Shown: positions 23,415 through 32,050 of the stretch, piece after piece | Numbering within the stretch: the stretch's first letter is position 1 | Layout of the letters: each line of letters opens with the position of its first letter | Assembly (NCBI RefSeq): GCF_006442975.2 | Contig: NZ_CP083954.1 | Coordinates: forward strand, 1,867,501 to 1,931,500 | Direction of reading: 5' to 3' | Length of the DNA: 64,000 bases | Source of the DNA: Mesorhizobium sp. B2-1-1 | Lineage (GTDB): Bacteria > Pseudomonadota > Alphaproteobacteria > Rhizobiales > Rhizobiaceae | Notes under the pieces: generated by a model | Databases searched by the model: none | What the model was told of the DNA's origin: nothing | The model's input: the letters and a program-made list of their open reading frames with translations, nothing else | Position numbers and translations under genes: made by a program

Positions 23415-25211
23415 GTGCTTACCAAAAACCAATCGCCCAGGAATCAACCGCAAGTCTACGCCCGCCGGCTGCGCGCGGTGCTCATCAATTCGATCCCGCT
23501 GCTCGAAGCGCGAGGCATAGCGGTTGTCGTCCTTGCCGGCATCGTCGGCGTGATGGCGGGCATACTGGTCACCGCGATGAGCCAGATCGTGCAGGACCTG
23601 CACGGGCTGCTGTTCGGCGTGCAGGCCGGCGGCCGGCTTTCCGGCATGTTCTCTCTCGCCCACCCCATGCAAGCCCTGATCCCGGCGATCGGCGGCATCC
23701 TGCTCGGGCTGACGGTGATCTGGCTGAGAAAGCGGAGATTTCGCACGCCTGTCGACCCGATCGAGGCCAACGCGCTCTATGGCGGTCGCATGTCGCTGAC
23801 CGATACGTTCATCATCGCCGGCCAGACCATGCTCTCCAGCGGTTTCGGCGCCTCTGTCGGGCTGGAGGCCGGCTACACGCAGGTCGGTTCCGGCCTGGCT
23901 TCGCGGCTGGCGCGGCTGTTCAAGCTACGCCGCAACGATGTCCGCATCCTGGTCGGCTGCGGCGCCGCCGGCGCCATCGCGGCGGCTTTCGATGCGCCGC
24001 TGACCGGCGCTTTCTATGGTTTCGAACTCGTTATCGGCATCTATTCGGTCGCCAATGTGGTGCCTGTCATGACCGCGGCGATCTCCGCCTCGCTCACCGC
24101 CGAGATGTTCGGCGGCGTGCCGTTCCCGCTGGAGCTTGCGGGCCTGCCGGCACTCACGGCCAGCCAGTACGTGCCCTTCCTGCTGCTTGGACTGCTTGGC
24201 GGGGCCGCCTCGATCGCCATCATGCATCTGGTGACGCTGGTCGAGCGCGCCTTTGCCAAACTGTCGGTCGATGCGTCGCTGCGTCCCGTCATCGGCGGCG
24301 TCATCGTCGGCCTGCTTGGGCTGGTCACGCCACAGGTGCTGTCGAGCGGCCACGGCGCGCTGCATCGCGAATTCGCCATGAACTATGGGCTGAGCGTGGT
24401 GGCCAGCGTCTTCGTGCTGAAGCTGGCGGCTTCCGCGATCTCGCTGGGTTCGGGGTTTCGCGGCGGACTGTTCTTCGCTTCTCTGTTTCTTGGCGCCCTG
24501 CTCGGCAAGGCATTCGCCGATGTGATGGCTTTCATCTCGCCGTCGACCGGCATCGATCCCGCCGTCGCTGCCGTTGTCGGCATGACATCGCTGGCGGTCG
24601 GCGTCGTCGGCGGGCCGCTGACGATGACGTTCCTGGCGCTGGAATCGACCCGCGACCTGACGCTAACCGGCGTCGTCCTGGCGGCCTCGATCATGGCGGC
24701 GATCCTGGTGCGCGAGACCTTCGGCTACTCCTTCTCGACGTGGCGCTTTCATCTGCGCGGCGAAACGATCCGCAGCGCCCATGACGTCGGCTGGATGCGC
24801 AGCCTGACCGTCGGCTCGATGATGCGCAAGGACATCAAGACCATCAATGCCGACACGACGCTTGCGGCCTTCCGCAAGCAGGTACCGCTGGGCTCGGCCC
24901 AGCGCGTCATCGCCGTCGACGCGGGTGACCAGTATGTCGGCGTGCTGATCGTTGCCGAACTGCACAGCGACCTGTCCGACGGCGAGACGGCGGTGCGCGA
25001 TCTGGCGCAATACAAGGATGCCGTCCTGGTGCCGAGCATGAACGTGCAGTCGGCCGCCGAGACCTTCCAGCGGGCCGGCGCCGAGGAGTTGGCCGTGGTC
25101 GAGGATTTCACCGACCACATCGTGCTCGGACTGCTGACCGAGGGCCATCTGATGCGGCGCTATGCCGAGGAGCTGGAAAAAGCGCGCCGGGACTTGTCGG
25201 GCGAAGGGTAG
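23415..25211 (+). CDS. ClC-family chloride channel or antiporter with CBS-like tail
   Basis: A 598-residue membrane protein from GTG 23415. The ClC core (residues about 35-450) includes GASVGLEAGYTQ, which corresponds to the selectivity and gating-glutamate region, and GSGFRGGLFFASLFLGALLGKAF, the second conserved anion-site segment. The cytoplasmic tail (about 465-595) contains two CBS-like halves (VGSMMRKDIKTINADTTLAAFRK and later AAETFQRAGAEELAVVEDF). Such proteins exchange or conduct chloride. The first canonical GSGIP motif is not obvious, so ion preference is uncertain. Confidence 0.88.
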   Translation: MLTKNQSPRNQPQVYARRLRAVLINSIPLLEARGIAVVVLAGIVGVMAGILVTAMSQIVQDLHGLLFGVQAGGRLSGMFSLAHPMQALIPAIGGILLGLTVIWLRKRRFRTPVDPIEANALYGGRMSLTDTFIIAGQTMLSSGFGASVGLEAGYTQVGSGLASRLARLFKLRRNDVRILVGCGAAGAIAAAFDAPLTGAFYGFELVIGIYSVANVVPVMTAAISASLTAEMFGGVPFPLELAGLPALTASQYVPFLLLGLLGGAASIAIMHLVTLVERAFAKLSVDASLRPVIGGVIVGLLGLVTPQVLSSGHGALHREFAMNYGLSVVASVFVLKLAASAISLGSGFRGGLFFASLFLGALLGKAFADVMAFISPSTGIDPAVAAVVGMTSLAVGVVGGPLTMTFLALESTRDLTLTGVVLAASIMAAILVRETFGYSFSTWRFHLRGETIRSAHDVGWMRSLTVGSMMRKDIKTINADTTLAAFRKQVPLGSAQRVIAVDAGDQYVGVLIVAELHSDLSDGETAVRDLAQYKDAVLVPSMNVQSAAETFQRAGAEELAVVEDFTDHIVLGLLTEGHLMRRYAEELEKARRDLSGEG

Positions 25212-25307
25212 GTCGGGCGAAGGTAGGCTGCCGAGCCGGCCTGCCTGAGCTCGTGCAAGGCGAAGCTGCCGTGGCCAAGCTTGTTCTCCACCCTACATCA
25301 GCAGACC

Positions 25308-26045
25308 ATGGCCGACCGCACACCATATCCGCCGCTCAACACGTTAAAGCTGGTTTCGAAGGACATCTGGATCGTGGATGGCCCGGTCATCCGCTTCGGC
25401 ATGCCTTGGCCGAAAATGCGGTTTCCGACGCGGATGACCGTCATCCGCGTCAACGATGGCGATTTGTTCGTCCATTCACCCACCTTGCTGACAGAGAGCC
25501 TCGAGGCCGAGATCGCTGGATTGGGCAAGGTCCGCTACATCATCGGGCCGAACCGGATCCACTATTGGTGGATTCCGATGTGGCGCAGGGCCTTTGCGGA
25601 TGCGGGCATCTGGCTGGCACCGCGGATTCGCGAGCAGGCGGGCGACAGGATCGATTTCGAGGCGAACGAGCTTGGTGCCGAGAGCGGCTACCCGTGGGAC
25701 GATGACCTCAAGTCGCTGCCGGTGGAAGGCAGCTTCATGACAGAGATGGTTTTCTTCCATTCCGTCAGCCGAACATTGATCCTGACAGACCTGATCGAGA
25801 ACTTCGAACCGCGGAAGCTGGGCTGGCCGTGGCGCTGGCTTGCCAGGGCGGCTGGTGTCGTTGATCCGGATGGCAAGACGCCGCGCGATTTGCGATTGAC
25901 CTTCCCCAGGGGGCAACTCAAGGCGGCAGTCGAAAAGATGATAGAATGGAATCCGGAACGCGTGATCATGGCGCACGGCCGTTGGTACGAACACGATGGC
26001 GTCGCCGAACTGAAGCGCGCGTTCCGCTGGCTGGGTCCGCTCTAA
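25308..26045 (+). CDS. DUF4336 family protein
   Basis: A 245-residue protein from ATG 25308. It matches the DUF4336 pattern: TPYPPLNTLKLVSKDIWIVDGP at the start, RMTVIRVNDGDLFVHSPTLLTESLEAEI, then VRYIIGPNRIHYWWIPMWRRAF and the FFHSVSRTLILTDLIENF segment. The layout resembles a degenerate metallo-beta-lactamase-like fold without the full HxHxDH signature. The reaction is unknown. It follows the ClC gene by about 100 bp and is convergent with the MFS gene. A start at TTG 25281 is possible. Confidence 0.8.
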   Translation: MADRTPYPPLNTLKLVSKDIWIVDGPVIRFGMPWPKMRFPTRMTVIRVNDGDLFVHSPTLLTESLEAEIAGLGKVRYIIGPNRIHYWWIPMWRRAFADAGIWLAPRIREQAGDRIDFEANELGAESGYPWDDDLKSLPVEGSFMTEMVFFHSVSRTLILTDLIENFEPRKLGWPWRWLARAAGVVDPDGKTPRDLRLTFPRGQLKAAVEKMIEWNPERVIMAHGRWYEHDGVAELKRAFRWLGPL

Positions 26046-26098
26046 CGCTTTGTCTGATGCAAGCCCGGACGAAAACGTCTTCGCGCTTTCCTGCACTC

Positions 26099-27742
26099 CT
26101 AATGCTCGATCGGCCCCTTTGCCATGACCAGCGCCGTGCCCGCGGTTGTCGGGCGCTCGATCACGCGGCGCACCCGCGGCGGCTCGTCGCCGCTGTGCAG
26201 TGCCCGCAGGCGCTCGCCGACCATGGCGTCGGCTTGGGTGATGCGGCCGTTGTGCCTGACATATTCGAGCCAGGTCGGCGTGTGGTAGTGCTCGATCCAG
26301 ATCGCCGGATTTTCGAGATCGCGCGCCAGCGTCCAGTTGCGGGCACCGTCGCGGCGGCGGATGCGGCCGCGCTCGGCCATGGTGGCGAGGAACTCCGGCA
26401 CGTCCTCGTCGCGGATGATGTATTCGATCATGATGGCGATGGGGCCGCTGCGCGGCTTCAGGTCGAGCGCGAGGTGCGGCTCCTTGAAGCGGTTGAGCGG
26501 ATCGAGGTTCAGCACCTGCTGCTGCGGCAGCGGCAGCACGAGGCCGATGGCGCCGCCAGCCAGCATGGCGATGGCCGCCGCGATCAGCGCTGTCCCGGCG
26601 CCATGCGCGTCGGCGACGATGCCCCAGATCCAGCTGCCGAGCGCGATGCCGCCGAAGGTCGCGGTCTGATAGACCGACAGCACCCGGCCGACGACCCAGC
26701 GCGGCGTTGCCATCTGCACGGTGACGTTGAAGTGCGAAAGCGCGATCACCCAGCACGCGCCGCCGACCAGCAGGCCGAGCGATGTCTGCCAGGCGTTGTG
26801 GCTGACGGCGGCATTGAAGGCGCAGACGGCGAAGCCGGCGAAGGCCGAGCGCACCATGGTCTCGCTGGACAAAAGCTGGCGCAGCCGCACGCTGATCAGC
26901 GCGCCGCCGACCGCGCCGATGCCGAAGGCGCCCAGCATGATGCCATAGGTCAAGGCATCGCCCTTGACGACGTCGCGCGCCACCAGCGGCAGGAGCGCCA
27001 GCACCGCGCCGGCGCTGAAGCCGAAGGCGGAGCCCCTGACCAGCACCTTGCCGATGTTGGGCGACATGGCGACATAGCGCAGGCCTGCGCCCATGGCCGC
27101 GCCAAGCGATTCGCGCGGCAGCGTCGATGGCTGAACCTGCGGCTTCCAGCGCGCCAGCACGACGATGAGACCGATATAGCTCACCGCGTTGGCCGCGAAG
27201 GCGGCCGCCGCCCCGGCTGCGGCGACGATGATGCCGCCGATCGCCGGACCGACGCTGCGGGTCAGGTTGAAGCCCATCGAGTTCAACGCGACGGCGGCCG
27301 GCACCTTGTTGCGGGGCACGATGTCGCCGACGGAGGCTTGCCAGGACGGGCTGTTCAGGGCCGTGCCGCTGTCGATCAGGAAGGTGAAGGCAAGCAGCGT
27401 CCACGGCGTCATCAGGCCGGAATAGGTGAACAGGGTCAGAAGCACCGAGACGACCAGCATGAAGGTCTGGGCGACCAGCATAACCTTGCGCCGGTCGAAG
27501 CTGTCGGCGATGGCGCCGGCGACGAGCGCGAACAGCATGATCGGCAAGGTGGTCGAGGCCTGCACCAGCGCGACCTGATAGGGCGAGGTGGCGATCGTGG
27601 TCATCATCCAGGCGGCGCCGACGCCCTGGATGAGGCCGCCGAAATTCGACACGAGGCTGGCCGACCACACGGCGCGGAAGATGCCGTGCCGGAACGGCGC
27701 CAGCGCCGAAACGCTCTCGCTCTCCGGCTTTTCGTCAATCAT
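26099..27742 (-). CDS. MFS exporter with C-terminal extension (EntS-like group)
   Basis: A 547-residue protein. Residues 1-420 hold twelve membrane segments of the major facilitator superfamily, with the loop motif GAIADSFDRRKVML after helix 2 (about residues 76-89). The last 120 residues (IMIEYIIRDEDVPEFLATMAERG ... WIEHYHTPTWLEYVRHNGRIT) form a soluble domain that resembles a dimeric alpha-beta barrel. This fusion is known in a group of putative exporters related to enterobactin exporter EntS. The substrate is unknown. It is convergent with the DUF4336 gene. Confidence 0.85.
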   Translation of the reverse strand: MIDEKPESESVSALAPFRHGIFRAVWSASLVSNFGGLIQGVGAAWMMTTIATSPYQVALVQASTTLPIMLFALVAGAIADSFDRRKVMLVAQTFMLVVSVLLTLFTYSGLMTPWTLLAFTFLIDSGTALNSPSWQASVGDIVPRNKVPAAVALNSMGFNLTRSVGPAIGGIIVAAAGAAAAFAANAVSYIGLIVVLARWKPQVQPSTLPRESLGAAMGAGLRYVAMSPNIGKVLVRGSAFGFSAGAVLALLPLVARDVVKGDALTYGIMLGAFGIGAVGGALISVRLRQLLSSETMVRSAFAGFAVCAFNAAVSHNAWQTSLGLLVGGACWVIALSHFNVTVQMATPRWVVGRVLSVYQTATFGGIALGSWIWGIVADAHGAGTALIAAAIAMLAGGAIGLVLPLPQQQVLNLDPLNRFKEPHLALDLKPRSGPIAIMIEYIIRDEDVPEFLATMAERGRIRRRDGARNWTLARDLENPAIWIEHYHTPTWLEYVRHNGRITQADAMVGERLRALHSGDEPPRVRRVIERPTTAGTALVMAKGPIEH

Positions 27743-28013
27743 AGGAAAGGCCCTGTCATGGCTTGCCGATCGTTGCGGTGATCCGTTTCCCCGGATGGTT
27801 TGCCGAAACTATGGCATCGTGCCGCAAAGAGCGAACGTCCTGAAAAAAAGATCATGGTCCAACAAGAGGATAGAGGAGGACCACGCAGCCGTGCGGCGTT
27901 GCTTCGACGCCGCGCCGCGGATGCAGCCCTATGCCGTACACGGTCCGCATCGGCGACAGCAGGCTGCTGCCGGTAAGTCGTCGGGACAGAACGGGCCGGC
28001 TCGCCGCAAGCAG

Positions 28014-28280
28014 CTAGAACCCGTTTTCAATGCGCTCGAAGACGACGTTGGTGAAGGCCGATATCTGGCTGCCGATGAAGGGACCGGTCAGCGCCGCCAC
28101 GAGCATGATGGCGACGATCTTCGGCACGAAGGTCAAGGTGATCTCCTGGACCTGCGTCAGGGCCTGGATCAAGGCGATGCCGATACCCACCGCCATGGCG
28201 ACCAGCACCACCGGGGCGGATGCGGTCAGCACCGTCCACACCGCGTACTGGACGATGTCGAGTGCGTCGGCCTCGTTCAT
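28014..28280 (-). CDS. fliQ: Flagellar export gate protein FliQ
   Basis: An 88-residue protein with two membrane helices, the normal FliQ size. The pattern ADALDIVQYAVWTVLTASAPVVLVAMAVGIGIALIQALTQVQEITLTFVPKI is diagnostic (TQVQE-TLTFVPK is the FliQ core). It joins FliP and FliR in the export gate. It lies 21 bp after flgD and ends this operon; the next flagellar gene in the usual order, flhA, is displaced by accessory block 2. Confidence 0.93.
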   Translation of the reverse strand: MNEADALDIVQYAVWTVLTASAPVVLVAMAVGIGIALIQALTQVQEITLTFVPKIVAIMLVAALTGPFIGSQISAFTNVVFERIENGF

Positions 28281-28301
28281 GGGGTCGGCCCGCCGGAGCC
28301 G

Positions 28302-28709
28302 TCAGCTTGCCGCCTTGACCGAGACGCCGGGGCCGACCGCGATCTCGGTGCCGTTGCCCAGCACGGCGATGAGGCCGCTGCTGGCAAGGCGCACGGACGC
28401 GACGGTGCCCGTCGTCTTGCCGTCGGCGGACGTTATCGAGCGCCCGATCAGCGCATCGGCCTGCGACAGCGCCGAGGACTGCATGATCTGGTCCAGCTTG
28501 GTATTGGTCTGCACAGACTGCTCGACCTGCGAGAAGGTGGCGAGCTGGGCGACGTACTGTGTCGAATCCATCGGCTTGGTCGGATCCTGGTTCTTCATCT
28601 CGGCGATCAGAAGCTTCAGGAAGGACTGGTAGTCGACAGCGGTCTTTGAGGTCTGCTGGCTGGCCTGATTGGTGCTAACCGGTATCGTCGTCGTCATGTC
28701 CACGGTCAT
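28302..28709 (-). CDS. flgD: Hook assembly scaffold FlgD (short form)
   Basis: A 135-residue protein, the short FlgD form of Rhizobiales without the extra C-terminal FnIII/tudor region. The conserved N-terminal pattern is clear: VDYQSFLKLLIAEMKNQDPTKPMDSTQYVAQLATFSQVEQSVQTN. FlgD caps the growing hook and is released afterwards. The ATG at 28709 shares one base with the flbT stop (TGATG), and GGGAG lies seven bases upstream. Confidence 0.92.
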   Translation of the reverse strand: MTVDMTTTIPVSTNQASQQTSKTAVDYQSFLKLLIAEMKNQDPTKPMDSTQYVAQLATFSQVEQSVQTNTKLDQIMQSSALSQADALIGRSITSADGKTTGTVASVRLASSGLIAVLGNGTEIAVGPGVSVKAAS

Positions 28710-29149
28710 CAGCGTGCTCCCACAGCCAGCGGACGCGAGGCGCCCGGAACGTCGTCATTGCCGCCCAGCGCGCGGCGTTCGAGCGGATAGAGCGACCGGA
28801 TCGCCTTTAGCGCCTCGTAGATGTGGTCCTCGCCGACCATGCGGTCGATCTGTTTCAGCGCACTGCCGATCTCGGCGTCCTCGAAACTCGCAAGCAGCAG
28901 CGGCAGGGAGCGGCGGAACATTTCGCGCGCCTCGCCGGCGCCGGCCGGATTCATGAGCATCACCTGGAGGATGAAATACAGCTGCTTGAGCGGCGTCGAG
29001 GCGTCATCGGCCTGGATCACATGGCTTTCGAGCAGGAACTGCACGTCGTTCATCAGTTCGACGGTGACCTTGCGGTCGACGCGGACGACGGCACCGTTGA
29101 TGTAGATCTTCTCGTTCGGCTTCAGCGATATCTTCAGCGTGTTGGTCAT
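28709..29149 (-). CDS. flbT: Flagellin expression regulator FlbT
   Basis: A 146-residue protein from ATG 29149; the longer frame to 29245 would run into flaF. The start MTNTLKISLKPNEKIYINGAVVRVDRKVTVELMNDVQFLLESHV is typical of FlbT, which binds the 5' leader of flagellin mRNA and controls its stability or translation in alphaproteobacteria. It overlaps flaF by 4 bp at its start and touches flgD at its end. The flagellin leaders in this window are its expected targets. Confidence 0.92.
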   Translation of the reverse strand: MTNTLKISLKPNEKIYINGAVVRVDRKVTVELMNDVQFLLESHVIQADDASTPLKQLYFILQVMLMNPAGAGEAREMFRRSLPLLLASFEDAEIGSALKQIDRMVGEDHIYEALKAIRSLYPLERRALGGNDDVPGASRPLAVGAR

Positions 29150-29493
29150 TGAATGCCGTCGCGGATGATCTGGGATACCTCGATCAGTCCCTCGAAATTC
29201 TGGGTGCGGCCCTGGCGGATGTCTTCCGCCTCGCGCAGCAGCCAAAGGCCGATCGAAATCAGGTTGGCGCGCAGTTCCTTGGGAAGCGCGTTGTCGTTGG
29301 AGCCGAGATCCTCGACAAAGGCGGTCCAGACGCGGTTGGTGAAATGCAGCGCCTCCACTGCCTCCATCGAAGCGGGGCCAAGGGCGGCGGCCGCCGCCAG
29401 CATGTCGATCGAGCGGGTCAACAGCTCCCGTTCACGGTCCTTCGCATCGGCGACAGAGGTGCTCTGGATGTCGGCGTAGGAGAATTGGTACAT
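29146..29493 (-). CDS. flaF: Flagellar biosynthesis regulator FlaF
   Basis: A 115-residue helical protein with the FlaF pattern (MYQFSYADIQSTSVADAKDRERELLTRSIDMLAAAAALG ... VWTAFVEDLGSNDNALPKELRANLISIGLWLLREAEDIRQG). FlaF is needed for flagellin synthesis or secretion in alphaproteobacteria and usually acts together with FlbT, as its overlap with flbT suggests. It lies 30 bp after flgL. Confidence 0.92.
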   Translation of the reverse strand: MYQFSYADIQSTSVADAKDRERELLTRSIDMLAAAAALGPASMEAVEALHFTNRVWTAFVEDLGSNDNALPKELRANLISIGLWLLREAEDIRQGRTQNFEGLIEVSQIIRDGIQ

Positions 29494-29523
29494 CGTTGGC
29501 TCTACCGTTCCGGTTCAAAGTTG

Positions 29524-30567
29524 TCAGGTCAGGTAATTCAACAGGCTGAGCTGCTGGAGCCGCGCCGTCAATGCGAAGGAGGTCTCGATGTGCTGCGTCA
29601 GGTCGGCGACGCGAGTCGCGGCTTCGGCCGGGTCGACCGCTTCAAGATCGAGAATGTGGCGCTCGAACAGGTCGACCTGTGTCTTCATGCGGTCGACAGC
29701 GTCGGACACGCGCTTCTGGACGATGCCGGTTTCGGACTGAACCTGGCCGATGCCGCTCAGCGCTTCGCCAACCAGCGACTGCGAGCGGCCGACGATGGTA
29801 TCCTTCGCCGCCTGGCTGATGTTGGTCGACATCAGGCTGGAGACCATGGCCGCCGCCATGGCGAGCTTCTTGATACCGTCGCTGTTGGCGCTGGTCGAGG
29901 TCGCGGTGGTTTCGTTGAGCGCGATGCGGCTGACGATCTGCTGGTCGGTGGCGTTCGACCAGTTGGCCTGCCAGCCCGAACCGAAGAACTGCGGCTCGAC
30001 GTCGTTGGTGATGAAATCGTCCATCTGGGCCGCGGTGATGTTTGCCGCGGCGGGGTCATCCGGCGTGAAACCGAAATTGGCGACAAAGGAGGCGTCGAAG
30101 GCAGCCTTGGCGGGTGATCCGGCCGCTGTGAAATCGTTGATCGGCTTGACGTCGGTGTTGGTGCCGGCAAACAGATACTCGCCGTTGACGCTGGTGTTGA
30201 GGATCGAGGCGAGCTGCTGGACGGCCGTCTTGCCGGCCGACTGGGTGAGGTTGGCGGAAGAATCGCCCGACGTTGAGGTGGTCAGGCTCGACAGCAAGGT
30301 CTGCGCGACGCTGGAGAGCTGGCCGAGCGAGGTCTGCGTCGAGGAGAGCCGGGCGGCCACCAGGCCGTTGGAATCGATAATGACATTGAGCCGGTCGAGA
30401 TCGCGCGAGAAGGTGACGGACTGAGCGGTGCGTCCGCCCAGCGCCAGGCCGACATCGGCGACCCTGCCGGTCGAGGACTCCTTCGTGGCTTTGACGAGCT
30501 CGGCCTGCATGCGCATCTGCTGATAGCGCATGGCGTTCGAGAGAGCGGCCGAAGAGACTGAGGTCAT
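29524..30567 (-). CDS. flgL: Hook-filament junction protein FlgL
   Basis: A 347-residue protein with the flagellin-like N-terminal helix (MRYQQMRMQAELVKATKESSTGRVADVGLALGGRTAQSVTFSRDL) and a C-terminal helix (LFERHILDLEAVDPAEAATRVADLTQHIETSFALTARLQQLSLLNYL), as expected for FlgL (HAP3). These helices form the inner tube that connects hook and filament. It follows flgK by 3 bp and shares that transcript. Confidence 0.93.
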   Translation of the reverse strand: MTSVSSAALSNAMRYQQMRMQAELVKATKESSTGRVADVGLALGGRTAQSVTFSRDLDRLNVIIDSNGLVAARLSSTQTSLGQLSSVAQTLLSSLTTSTSGDSSANLTQSAGKTAVQQLASILNTSVNGEYLFAGTNTDVKPINDFTAAGSPAKAAFDASFVANFGFTPDDPAAANITAAQMDDFITNDVEPQFFGSGWQANWSNATDQQIVSRIALNETTATSTSANSDGIKKLAMAAAMVSSLMSTNISQAAKDTIVGRSQSLVGEALSGIGQVQSETGIVQKRVSDAVDRMKTQVDLFERHILDLEAVDPAEAATRVADLTQHIETSFALTARLQQLSLLNYLT

Positions 30568-30570
30568 GGA

Positions 30571-32022
30571 TTATCCCACCGCGCTGAGCAGAGCCGCCAA
30601 CATGTCGTCGACGGTTTTCATCATTCGGGCCGATGCCTGATAGGTATGTTCGAGATCGAGAAGCAGCGACATTTCCTGGTCGACATTGACGCCGGTGGCG
30701 TTGGACAGCGCCTCGGCGCTGCGCGATGCCAAAGCTTGCTTGGCGTCGGCTGCGGTCGACGCCTGCTGGCGCACGCCCTGGAGCCACCCGATCGAATTGG
30801 CGGCATAATCGGCAACGCTCGACGTCGCCGAAATCCCGGCGGCGGGGTCGAATGTCATCGGCTGATCGAGCCGGTCGCCATAGGCGACCAGAAGGCTGGA
30901 ATAGGAGGCGCCGCCGGTGTTGACGACATAGGCCGCGCCGTTGGCGCCGCCGTCGCGCAGCAGTGCCGGATTGCCGCCGGCGCTTGGATCCATGGCGGCA
31001 TTGACGCTGATCGTGCCGGCAAGGCCATTGACCAGCGTGCCAGCGGCCGGCACCGCCGGCGCGCCAGACCAGGTGAACAGCCCGGCGGCGTTGGGCATTG
31101 ACGGCGCGGTCTCGGCGAAGGCCGTGATCAGGCCGCGCGCGGTCTCGTCGAGCTGGCTCTGCATGGTCGAGGCCACGCCATCGCGCAATTGCAGCAAACC
31201 GGCAAGCTTGCCGCTGGCGCTGGTGTTGCCGCCGGTTCCCGCCGAGATCGGCACGTTATCGATGTAGAGTGCGTTGCCGACGGTACCGGCGCTGTAGCCG
31301 GAGGATGGGGCGAAGCTGACCGTTCGCGGGATGGTTTCGAACAGTGTCGTGCCGTCACCCGTGGTGATGACCATGTCATTGTCGCCGCGCGTGAAGGTCG
31401 AGACCGGAACATAGTCCGAGATCTTCTTCAAAAGCGCGTCGCGCTGGTCCAGCGCATCGGACACGTCGGTGCCGGAGCGCGTGCCTGATATGACAGCCTG
31501 GTTGGCATCCTGGAACTGGCTGAGCAGCGAGTTAAGATCGTCTACCGCCGTGGCGATCTGGCCGTCGGTCTGGGTGCGAAAGTCCTGAATGGCCCTGGAG
31601 CCTTCGTTCAGGGAGCGCACGACCTGCTTAGCCGCGTCGATAACGCTGGAGCCGAGATTCTGGTTGGACGGCGAGGTGGCATAGAGCTGCAGCGCCTGCT
31701 GCAAATTGCCGATCGCGGTCGAGGGAGAGGACGCATTGTCGACGCCATTGACCGAAACATCCAGCTGATCCAGGCCGCTATAGAGCGCGTTCTGGCCGCT
31801 GTATGCCGACAGGGCGCTGAGATTCTGGCGGAAGAGCAGGTCGTTGGCTACGCGCTGGATGTCAACCGAGCGCGCGCCCGGCGCCGTGCTGGTGACGACG
31901 GCGATACGGCGCGTATAGTCCGGATTGGAAGCGTCGGCGACGTTGCGCGAGACAACGCTGGTCTGCCGAGCGGTGTTCATAAGCGCCGATTGGGCGATGC
32001 TCAATGCGGTGGAAAGCGACAT
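30571..32022 (-). CDS. flgK: Hook-filament junction protein FlgK
   Basis: A 483-residue protein with the FlgK start (MSLSTALSIAQSALMNTARQTSVVSRNVADASNPDYTRR; the NVADASNPDYTRR segment is diagnostic) and the C-terminal GVNVDQEMSLLLDLEHTYQASARMMKTVDDMLAALL. FlgK (HAP1) forms the first junction zone on the distal end of the hook. It is slightly shorter than enterobacterial FlgK, mainly in the middle domain, as usual for Rhizobiales. Confidence 0.94.
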   Translation of the reverse strand: MSLSTALSIAQSALMNTARQTSVVSRNVADASNPDYTRRIAVVTSTAPGARSVDIQRVANDLLFRQNLSALSAYSGQNALYSGLDQLDVSVNGVDNASSPSTAIGNLQQALQLYATSPSNQNLGSSVIDAAKQVVRSLNEGSRAIQDFRTQTDGQIATAVDDLNSLLSQFQDANQAVISGTRSGTDVSDALDQRDALLKKISDYVPVSTFTRGDNDMVITTGDGTTLFETIPRTVSFAPSSGYSAGTVGNALYIDNVPISAGTGGNTSASGKLAGLLQLRDGVASTMQSQLDETARGLITAFAETAPSMPNAAGLFTWSGAPAVPAAGTLVNGLAGTISVNAAMDPSAGGNPALLRDGGANGAAYVVNTGGASYSSLLVAYGDRLDQPMTFDPAAGISATSSVADYAANSIGWLQGVRQQASTAADAKQALASRSAEALSNATGVNVDQEMSLLLDLEHTYQASARMMKTVDDMLAALLSAVG

Positions 32023-32050
32023 GCGGGTCTTTCACGGGCGTTGCCCGGTT

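Noticed and set aside
25476..27781. Long open frames (730 and 611 residues) overlapping the DUF4336 and MFS genes
   Set aside because: Both are out of frame with the recognisable proteins and show no domain pattern.
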